Source of the DNA: Hymenopellis radicata
Taxonomy: Eukaryota; Basidiomycota; Agaricomycetes; Agaricales; Physalacriaceae
Reading direction: 5' to 3'
DNA: 41,178 bases
Assembly: GCA_015501595.1 (NCBI GenBank)
Contig: JADNRX010000458.1
Span: forward strand, 1-41,178
Notes under the pieces: generated by a model
What the model was told of the DNA's origin: nothing
Database searches by the model: none
Seen by the model: only the letters and a program-made list of their open reading frames with translations
Part shown: positions 33,024-41,178 of the stretch, piece after piece
Layout of the letters: the number at the start of each line of letters is the position of its first letter
How positions within the stretch are numbered: position 1 is the first letter of the stretch
Position numbers and translations under genes: made by a program

Positions 33024-35308
33024 CCGCCTTTGGGCTGACCTTATAGGACCAGGAATTTATGCGCCGTTGCAGAGAAGCAGGCTAGGACTCGCCCTTACGA
33101 CCACGTTCATTGCTGGACTCCATGTGAGGCGTCCTCCTTGCCCGAGTATACTATCGCGTCCCCAACGCTATCCTATCTCAACGCCCATGCTCACCGGTCC
33201 TTACCAGCATAATCGAGATACTTGTCGAATCGGCTGCTATATATATGCAGTCGGCTACATCGTGGGCTCGCATATGGGTTCTGGGTTGGAAACAATATGC
33301 AGTCCCAGGTTTATTCTGAGCTGGTGTGCTACGGTAAGTGCGTATTCATACAGTCTTCGACCGTTCTGATGTATACGGGTAGGGTGCGCCGCATGATTGG
33401 TGGACGCGGCCTTTACGTCTGTATACAACGAATAACAAAATAACAACATCATGTCAATCTTCGACGCCACCGTACCCGAATTCAAACCACCACTTCCTAG
33501 TAATTGCACTCCACGATTCTCCGCATGTTGCAGTTTAAATCGCCGGCACTCTACCAAGAATGCGTCTCGCCGCGGTGTGCTCCCCAAAATACTCCTGCCA
33601 ACGATCACTTCAATACCCATGAAATGAGCCGAAGGACACTCATCACTTACATGTTTTGTCTTTCATGGCGCAATGACCTCCGCTTCCTCCCTCCACGCGG
33701 CATAAAGCCATCCAGCTGGATCGAGACGAATCCGGGCGTCGCAGCATTCGCCCTCGCCCTTCGCCAGCGCCACTGTATACGAATTTGCCGCCGCCTTTGC
33801 TTGTATTGTATGCCATCCACTCGTCGAACACGGCCTTTGGCCGACACATTGACGATGCACGCATTTCCGTGGAAGCGCGGAGGAGGAAGGGGTGAAGGCC
33901 TGACGGCCATGGCGTCGTGGATGTTGGAGAGCGGCCCGGTGCCTGCTGCGTTGTTGACCAGGACTCTAAACGCCCCTCGGCTTTCTCTACGACGTCTTTG
34001 GCGGCGGAGACGGATTCGGGGGATGTGATGTCAAGGAGAACGACGTGGACGTCTTAAGGCTTCGGCGACGAGCTTCGCTTAGGCGGCTAGCGAGGTAGAT
34101 ACGGTGGTCTTTCTCTGCGAGAACTTTGACGACTCCGCCTTTGGGCTGATCGTATAGGACCAAGGAATTTACGCGCCCCTGCAGACAAGCCGGCTAGGAC
34201 TCGCCCTTACCCATTTCCTCTCGTGGTGCACTGCACGGCTATGCACTCTATTCTAGTCCATATGAGGCGCTCACCTACTACAATCGAGACATTGGCGCCT
34301 GTTCTAATGCGTGTACTGTACATCCATTCATCATCTTTGCTTCACTTCTGAAGTGAGCTTGGTACCATTTGTCGATGGCAAGTACTTCCATTTATTTTTG
34401 AATAACACGAGCTGAGTATCTATATCTGTAGTACCCTGGCGTCGTGTAAACAAGTCGAATAACAACATCATGACAATCTTCAACGCCACAATACCCGAAT
34501 TCCAAACCACCACTTGCCAGTAATGCACTCTACGATTCTCTTCGACTTACTGTTTCTTCGTACGCCGGCGCTCTACCAAGAAAGTGCCTCGCCGCTGTCT
34601 CCCCAAAATACACCTTCCAATGAGCGTCAATACCCATGCAATGAGCCGACCAATATAATATGACTTACACGTTCTATCTTTCTCCTCCGCCCATGGTGCA
34701 ATGATCTCTGCCCCCGCCCTCCACGTCTTACCTCCCGCCGCAAACCCATTCAACTGACTCGAGACGAACCCGGGCGTCGCAGCATTCACCCTAACCTTTC
34801 CCTCCAACGCCTTCGCTAGCGCCACCGTATACGAATTCGCCGCCGCCTTGCTCGTATTGTAGGCAATCCAGTCGTCAATATGGTCTTTGGCTGACCCGCC
34901 ATGAACCCATTGCTCCCCATGTGCGTCGACACATTGACGATGCACGCCTTTCCCGCGGGAGCGCGGAGGAGGAGGGGCACGAACGCCTGGCAGACGGTGA
35001 TGGGGCCGTAGAAGTTGACGGCCATGGCGTCGTGGATGATGGACAACGGCTCGGTGAGCGGACCAGAGCTGTCATGCAGCAGCCCGACGCCTGCGTTGTT
35101 GACCAGGGAGTCCAAGTGTCCCTCGGCCTTCTCTACGACGTCTTTGGCGGCAGCGACAGATTCGGAGACGTGACGTCGAGGAGAATGAAGCAGACGTCTA
35201 GGCCTTCGGCGACGAGTTTGGCTTGGGCGGCTAGTCCCTTCTCTTGGTTTCGTGCGCCGAGGTAGACGCGGTGGCCTTTCTCTGCGAGGATTTTGACGAC
35301 TTCGAATC
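33024..35308. repeat. Tandem duplication of an SDR gene unit (~1.1 kb each)
   Basis: Unit 1 (33024-34134) and unit 2 (34135 to about 35308) both begin CCGCCTTTGGGCTGA, followed by ATAGGACCA and GGCTAGGACTCGCCCTTA. They then share the gene's 3' flank (ATAACAACATCATG, ACCCGAATTC) and most of the SDR coding sequence. The junction at 34134/34135 cuts the unit 1 gene within its N-terminal Rossmann region. Confidence 0.8.
33551..34134 (-). pseudogene. Short-chain dehydrogenase pseudogene, copy B (5'-truncated)
   Basis: It begins inside the Rossmann fold (VVKVLAEKDHRIYLA) exactly at the tandem-duplication junction, so the TGxxxGxG loop is missing. TSPESVSAAKDVVEKAEG follows. The later parts need several frame changes to read INDAMAV-, NTSK- and NAATPGFVS-like motifs, and the catalytic Tyr-Lys region is damaged. 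It is more decayed than copy A. Confidence 0.75.
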
Positions 35309-35363
35309 CGACGCCGGTGTTGGCGCCAGTGACGAGGATCACGCGTTTGTAGGTGTCAGCCAT
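34573..35363 (-). pseudogene. Short-chain dehydrogenase/reductase, copy A (two apparent single-base deletions)
   Basis: From ATG 35363 it reads MADTYKRVILVTGANTGVGF, with the NAD(P)-binding TGxxxGxG loop, then VYLGARNQEKG and FILLDVTSP. The frame then shifts by one at about 35157. It resumes KDVVEKAEGHLDSLVNNAGV (NNAG motif), MAVNFYGP and ACIVNVSTHMGSNGF, and shifts again near 34900. It resumes IAYNTSKAAANSYTVALAK (catalytic YxxxK) and NAATPGFVSSQLNGF. A last small exon gives FWGDSGEALSW before the stop. Everything needed for a classical SDR is present apart from the two shifts. The substrate cannot be told. It is either a young pseudogene or affected by sequencing errors. Confidence 0.75.
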
Positions 35364-37251
35364 TGTTGTGGTTGCGTTGGATGTGGGACGAACAAACGCT
35401 TGCTCGAGCTTTATATCATTATGAAAGAGCATACTCTTGCTTCCTTGAAGACTATGCTGCCGACGGTGCACGTAGGCGTGGGTCACTACTACTGTCACTA
35501 GTATTCGTCATGCCGCGTTTATTCTGCTGAATAAGTCGAGGAGCACCATGTGAGATTCGGCTTGCGTACGCAAGTGCTTCAAAGGTATATACCTATACCT
35601 ATCTCGCGTGTGACTCAGATGCTGATGACGTCCGGATAGCCGCCCAAGTAGAGTGTCGACGCGGCTGCATCAGGTAATTCCACAGTCCTCCTGGACCCTA
35701 TTGCGCTTTTACTGGTGGGCCTCTCACTACTGCCGGGGACGAGAAATATCAGCACTATAACTATCGTTCGAGTCTGTATCTCGACACCTGTGGATGTGGC
35801 GCCAGGAAATCCCATACATCGCTTTGTTGAATAATTGATTTTTTTCGCGTCGTTCTGATCCACCAACATCTAGAAGATCTTCCGCCGTGGGACTGGTACG
35901 GTCCGGATTGTGGCGACACACTCGACAGGATGAAAATGCTCATATAGAGAAGTTCGCGATTGAGTGCGTTATAATACGGGTCCACGCGGCAAACGTTCTG
36001 TCTCGCTACCTCTAGCTGGAAGAACATCGATCGCCATGCTCCTCGAAGATTTTCCTTCCTCTTGGATCCCTTCACCCGTACTTAGTAGGTCGCCCCTCCC
36101 CGGCGAGGGTCCAGTGTCCTTGCCTCGTGGCCAGTTCGATCCCTCGCACACTCTGGGATTCGTCCTTCAACCCACATAGGCACCCAGCGCGGCTAGAGCA
36201 TTACTCTCTGTTGACGATCAACCATCCTTTCCACCCATTGACGCTGGTTTCCCGGATCCTCCCATTATGATCATCGTCCGGCGAAACTCAGATGCCGACT
36301 TGGAGGAATTGGAGGACGTGAACCCGAACTCGGAGGATATGGACTCGAACTCATAAAGTCGGGAGAGGGACGCGCCGAGGGAGAATCCCCAGAGCGCATC
36401 GCGTGTCAAGCTTGACGTGTAGCGGGCGCACTCCATCGGATATGCTTCATCTTCTGTGGTGTGTAGTACGTTATGTCCCCCAACCTTACGACCTAGCGTC
36501 ATAATTAATTGCCAGATGATCTGGGACATTGTCGCTCAGCTCTCGAATATGGTTATGGGCTCATGGCGATGAAGAGAAGCGACAACAGTAGGAGGAGGTT
36601 AAATCTTAAAGAGCGGCAATCTGGTTCTCCTTCCACGCTCTCAGACTTTACTTGCACAAAGGGATGGCATGGACACGCCTTTACCGTGGGATTCATGTCA
36701 ACATCATCTGCTTCATTGAATCAACGCTCTATGCCAATCAAGCTGTGTTTCGTCCCATGACAATGATTGAGTTGGCGACGGGGCTATCTCAATTGTAGTA
36801 TGCTGGGAACCTCGCGTCAGCGCTAACGCTATACTGTATTGTATGGACCGAATCTTCGCAGCCCTGGGCCATGGGGTACGTGAATTAGCGGTCGAAAAGA
36901 GTGTTGGATGAGTTATTTCCGTGCATGGTGGCATCACCTGAGCTCTACTTCCCGACCGCGTTCACCTCATGCCTCGCCTTACTTCATCTTGAAGATGGAC
37001 TGTCGACGATAGACTCGATTAGGGTACATTACCTCCCAGGGGTATATATACTCCTCCCTTCGATTTCCCTGCTCAGTCCTCCTTTCGCACTCGGAGGTAG
37101 CTGCTTTCCCTTTCGTCGCCTTCGTATCCGCACTTCCTCCGTAGCAGGCACTGGCGTGTTGCCGCTCTCGGGTGTAGAGCACTTTATAGCAGGTGAATAT
37201 GATTGTGGTATTCCCAGTGCGCTTCGAATAAAGCTTCTCCCCAACAGCAGA
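35364..37251. other. Intergenic, no gene recognised
   Basis: Roughly 1.9 kb between the divergent SDR start and the P450 start. Open frames on both strands (for example 36218-36529 and 35761-36075, minus) show no family resemblance. The frame upstream of the P450 ATG is open from 36901, but the extra residues do not look like a P450 N-terminus. Confidence 0.45.
37043..37050 (+). promoter_or_regulatory. TATA-like element upstream of the P450
   Basis: TATATATA lies about 200 bp before the P450 start codon, in the near-palindrome GGGGTATATATACTCC. The position fits a fungal core promoter, but the gene downstream is broken. Confidence 0.3.
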
Positions 37252-38493
37252 ATGGCCTCCATTGTTATCCTGATATCGCTTTGGCTGACCGTTGTTGTAC
37301 TTGAGCGTCTTCTGCGCCGCCGGCGTGTATTACCTCTTCCTCCTGGACCCAAAGGCTTTCCCATTGTTGGAAACCTGTTTGATAGACCAACTCGCAACGC
37401 ATGGCTAGCATACGCAGACTGGAAATCAACCTACGGCTCCGATGTCGTGTCTGTCAATGTCGGAGGCCACCCGCTTGTTGTGCTAAACTCCACGAAGGCA
37501 GCTTCCGAATTGTTTGAGAGGCGCTCTGCGAACTATTCAGACCGACCGTGTTTGTGCTTTTCAGCGTATATCTCTTGTCACGCATAGCTTTAACATTCTG
37601 GGATAGCTTTCTACATGGCATGTGAACTCATGCAGTGGAAATGGGACTTTGGCTTCACGCGATATTCCGACATATGGAGGTCCGTTGTGATTTACACAGT
37701 GTATTTTGCGTTTATGACAGGTTATCCTACAGACTTCATCGTAGAACCTTCCATCAATACTTCAACTCGAATGAAATCGGAGCATACGAACCCGTTCAAT
37801 GGCGTGCTTCCGTTGCGATGCTGAAACAGATCCTTCGCCAACCAGACGACTTCCGTCACCTTGTTCGACAGTGAGCGTACATGTCTCGACGTCAGCGCGT
37901 CTACGCTAATTGCATGTATGGTCTAGTCACATAGGATCAATTGTCCTCCGTATCGCCTATGGATATGAGGTACAACCGAAAGACGACAAGTTTGTGCAGC
38001 TCGTAGACAAGGCCTTGCAAGAAGCGGGATGGGCAATGTTCCAGGGAAATTATCTGGTCGACTACTTCCCGATTCTCAGATTTGTTCCAGGTGCGTTGCA
38101 GATGTACTAAGGCAGACTGAATGAAGTTCATGTCGTTGCAGCCTGGTTCCCGTTCGCTTCGTTCAAGAAGGAGGCGGAGATTGCGGCGAAGGACTCTTTA
38201 AAAGTTCTAAATGCGCCATTCGAATAGACTATGAAAGCAATGGTGAGATCTTCCTGGTGTTCAACTCATGGTTTACTGATTCCATAACAGGCCGAAGGTC
38301 GCGCAGAGACCTCCTTCGTTTCACGCTGGTTTGAACGCCTACATCTGAAGGTGACAAATGGACTCGATCGTGAAAAAGAGATTGTCGAAGTCATCAAAAA
38401 CTGTGCTGCCCTCATTTTTGCTGGTAAGTTATATCTTATCATGGCACTGAGCCCCATACCAATTCGAACCCGACGACAGCTGGCGCGGATACG
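37252..38493 (+). pseudogene. Cytochrome P450 pseudogene, N-terminal half only
   Basis: Exons 37252-37549, 37607-37679, 37733-37870, 37927-38090, 38142-38242, 38291-38423 and 38480-38493 are recognisable. A membrane anchor (IVILISLWLTVVVLE) is followed by a basic patch and the Pro hinge LPLPPGPKGFPIVGNLF. Next come ELFERRSANYSDRP, MACELMQWKWDFGF, a C-helix-like WRLHRRTFHQYF, HIGSIVLRIAYGYEV and the I-helix start AGADT. This is the broad mushroom P450 group often annotated as O-methylsterigmatocystin-oxidoreductase-like. Two lesions are seen. A TAG at 38225-38227 follows NAPFE, where the family usually has Trp. Homology also stops at 38493, so the ExxR motif and the haem-binding Cys region are absent from the window. 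Confidence 0.82.
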
Positions 38494-39536
38494 GTATGTG
38501 CCGTTATGTGATTGTAGGCCTTGACACTACGGAGAATGGGTCGGGTTAGCACTACTGAAAACTCTGTAAAAATCTGCTGAATATATAGGATTATTCACCT
38601 CACAAAAGTAAGCAGAGACAGACTCAAAAAGCAAGGTTGTCCCTCCGTTTCGGGCTGCCTGAAATGCCCGGCAAACTCGGCGTTTCGGCACCATTGGCTG
38701 CAATGGGAAAACCGAGGTAAAACTCGGGGTTTTCAGCAGCGCGTGATTCTGAAGATTTCCACAAAAAACTCTGTGTTTTACCCACATGATGCTTGAGACA
38801 AGATCTGGTTGAAATATGGACTTTCTTACTCCTTTCAGGGCTCCTGAATCAGACCCAAAATGTCGGCTTTTGACAGCCTTTCGTCAAATAACACAATCAT
38901 GCGCAAATCCTGTGTTTTCTGCACATTTTCATCAGGTGAGAGATGCTGCTAAAACACAGGAATTCTAGCAAGTTTCTTACAGCCTAATTTTCATCTGAAA
39001 CCCTAAATTTTTATAGGCTTTCCTCCTACGTGAAATATTGAGCTCTCCGGACAGCCGGATAACCGGCTACGGATTACCGGACAGCGTGCTACTCGACGGT
39101 AGCAGAGGCTCACTGTACCTGCCGTCTTGGGATTTACGCCCACAAGCGCCCTTTCAGTTGACATTGGCGCGTGTAGGTCGTCGAAGGAGCCCGTTCTCCC
39201 ATTTTGGTGCTGCTGAGCACGGCGCTGGTGCGTTATTGTCGCCCACCCCACCTCATTTACTTACTAGACTGCACAGATTGTCTGCAATAACGCCTTCGCT
39301 ACTGCGCGCCATTTGTCACCTTTTCGTCGCTACTAGTCTGACATTTGTCACAGTCGTCTTCGACGGCACCCAAGACGCGACTTTACCGTCCCACTCATAA
39401 AACGTCGAGTCTGCTACTCCATATGGCCGCGCTGTAAGTCTCCCATCTTTCTTCTCGTTGTCGTTCTACCTACTTCGGTTGTAGTGCTGTTTCATTCGAG
39501 CCTTCGTCAACCGGCCTTTACGACCAGACCACGAAA
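38494..39536. other. Unrecognised sequence replacing the P450 3' half
   Basis: AT-richer DNA with recurring CTGTGTTTT words (near 38772 and 38911, and inverted near 38952). It begins where P450 similarity ends. It could be an inserted non-coding element, but no inverted ends or target duplication were found. From about 39038 the sequence returns to the general style of the decayed regions. Confidence 0.4.
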
Positions 39537-39591
39537 TGGTCCGGATTTAATAACGAGATGGTCCGGATTTAATAACGAGATAGTCCGGATT
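39537..39591. repeat. 22-bp tandem repeat, 2.5 copies
   Basis: The unit TGGTCCGGATTTAATAACGA plus GA occurs at 39537-39558 and 39559-39580 exactly, and starts again (one mismatch) at 39581-39591. Confidence 0.92.
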
Positions 39592-40385
39592 CTTCGACTG
39601 CTCGCGTTTCCCTGGACGACACAGACGGCGCTCCTAAAGTGCTTGATTCGTCCTCTAGATCTAGGACGCCACATCACGGATTCGCCGCCATGCGAATGAA
39701 TGTATCAACGCTGCTTTCATGGAGTTTACTAATCGGGGTTCGCTAGTTGATGCAGGTTGATTTGTTCCTTCTCGTCTGTAAGTCTGTTTCTGCTTGAGTA
39801 TTGACTGAATATTCTTCCATACCTTCGATAGAATACCCAGTTGCGGCACACAATTCAACGCCGCTCCCTTTCACGCCGTCCTTCGCCGACAATAGTTGTC
39901 GACACGTTGTATCTAATGCTTGGCTTCGCGTCGATGAATGCACTTTGGCTACGCGATGGCTGCCGTCTGTACGCTAACTCCTTATATTCTTGCGTTGATG
40001 AGATCGACGACGACTGGACCAGGAACCTCTGGCTCTCAGCCGGATTCATTGCTCTGGTCTAATGGATTTCATCGACTGTGCCAGAGGATTTTGATGATCT
40101 TGGACGGTTCTCGCTCGGTTTCGAAGTGTTACTGGCATGTAGTCCAAATACTTATTGAACGTAAACATACACTAATAACCCAAAACCCTACGATGCACTA
40201 CGCGCAAACTCGTCATGGCACGTCCGGACGGCAATAGACACTTAATGAACATGGAAAACGATGAGACAGAGCGGACAGTGACCAGACCGGAGACGCACGT
40301 CGACGCACTCTAATCTAGATCTGTCCCAGGGAAATAGTGCTTTGTTCCTCGCGGTACGAGTTGGGTGAGGTCTCGTACCTGACCC
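39592..40385. other. No intact gene; exon-like pieces
   Basis: GT-to-AG intervals of intron size are present, for example about 39779-39831. One frame near 40077 reads TVPEDFDDLGRFSLGFEVLL and looks coding, but it stops soon after. No family recognised. Confidence 0.35.
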
Positions 40386-40389
40386 GTGC

Positions 40390-41178
40390 CTGTCTTCTTC
40401 AATAACGGTGTGTCTCACCTTACCGCCAGCAGCGATCTCCAAGGCGCTACTCATATTTTGGAAAAGATGTCGTATGTTTCGGATGTCAAAGACGCCCTGC
40501 CTGTCCTTAAATCCTCTGATTCTTGGGATCGAGAAAATCGGTCACTACGTTTCTCCCATGGGTGCTTACGATCCTCCAAGCACGCAGATCCTCATACCGA
40601 CGTATAAGCAAATGGCTCTTCTCTTGGTAAATCTCCATAAGTAAGTTGCTGCTCCTTTCTTTCTTTCTTTACATTGATGTCTTTTCTAGTCGTACTGGCC
40701 GAAGGGATACTCAGCCTGCCGTCTGGAAAGAGTCGCGCTGTTACTTCTACTGGGCTGTCCGTGCTCATGTTGCTCGTTCAGCTGCCCTTCGTGATCTTAC
40801 TGAAGGAAGTCCTGGTTCGACGCTTGAGTACCGTTCACGCTTACTGGACACGCTTGTGGAGATCGGAGATCGACGCCGCTACTATGGTACATGGCCAACA
40901 GGTTGGAAGTGTTGGATCTTACCGCGACCATCTCTCAACTACGCGCTGATCATCTCCTACACCGTCTTCCAAGGAGGATTGCAAGGCGACAATGAACAGC
41001 TTGATGCGTCTCGCGGATAACTTGTGTGAGGAGGAGAGGGCGTCCATCATCAGTGCTCTTCAAAATGCCTCTTGTTCGCCTGGTAGTAAGGCTGTCCCTT
41101 CATCACCTGTTGAAGAAATACCTTCTTTATCCAGGTCCCCTCCTACTCATGAATTTAAAGGTGCACAATGCTTCCCTT
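40390..41178 (+). other. Coding-like segment at the window edge, unknown family, possibly partial gene
   Basis: A frame reading VFFNNGVSHLTASSDLQGAT and another reading ILIPTYKQMALLLVNLH lead to a good intron (GTAAGT at about 40640, TTTTCTAG at about 40689). The next exon reads RTGRRDTQPAVWKESRCYFY and YRSRLLDTLVEIGDRRRYYG. A separate frame from ATG 40992 reads MNSLMRLADNLCEEERASII and stays open to the end of the window. The pieces are not all in one frame, so this is either a gene with unresolved introns or a decayed one. I do not recognise it. Confidence 0.3.

Noticed and set aside
36901..37251. In-frame upstream extension of the P450
   Set aside because: The 117 extra codons do not resemble a P450 N-terminus, while ATG 37252 leads directly into a membrane anchor followed by the Pro hinge.

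Overview
The window is nuclear DNA from a basidiomycete fungus, most likely an Agaricomycete. Genuine genes are broken by many 45-65 bp introns (GTRNGY donor, YAG acceptor). The recognisable families are typical of mushrooms: multi-pass membrane proteins of unknown function, a membrane-anchored GH5 glucanase, HAL4/SAT4-type kinases, a KRE2/MNT1-type mannosyltransferase, an alpha-kinase, an SDR, a P450 and an integrase-core protein. There are no bacterial operons, rRNAs, CRISPR arrays or convincing tRNAs. Exon boundaries were assigned by eye from splice signals and reading frame.

Layout. 0.4-5.9 kb is ordinary gene space: a 10-exon membrane protein (+), a 4-exon membrane protein (-) and a GH5 exo-beta-glucanase (-) carrying one apparent single-base deletion just after the catalytic NEA. 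7.7-21.3 kb is bounded by two almost identical, intron-containing copies of a HAL4-type kinase gene in direct orientation. Between them lie about 10 kb without an intact gene: a low-complexity tract, LTR relics, and several diverged tandem arrays whose units each contain an exon-like part, a GT-AG intron-like part and often a hairpin. 18.4-25.1 kb holds a decayed inverted copy of part of the mannosyltransferase locus, a non-autonomous TIR element, and the intact 7-exon GT15 gene (24.8-26.2 kb, -).

26.6-28.25 kb encodes an integrase-core protein with the D, D and E residues present. It is followed within 600 bp by five perfect inverted repeats (arms 36, 7, 15, 8 and 24 bp), then by a four-unit array with a hairpin in each unit. 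30.2-32.4 kb is an intact 10-exon alpha-kinase gene with an N-terminal CxxC zinc-binding region. 33.0-35.4 kb is a tandem duplication of an SDR gene with both copies broken. 37.25-38.5 kb is a P450 pseudogene with an in-frame stop and no haem-binding half. The last 2.6 kb is mostly unrecognised, with coding-like pieces at the right edge.

The genes do not form an obvious pathway. GH5 and GT15 both act on cell-wall glucan and mannoprotein, but they are far apart. The clearest theme is instability: direct, inverted and tandem duplications, decaying copies, mobile-element relics and many inverted repeats. The best candidates for something undescribed are the perfect hairpin cluster beside the integrase gene and the hairpin/intron module arrays between the kinase copies.
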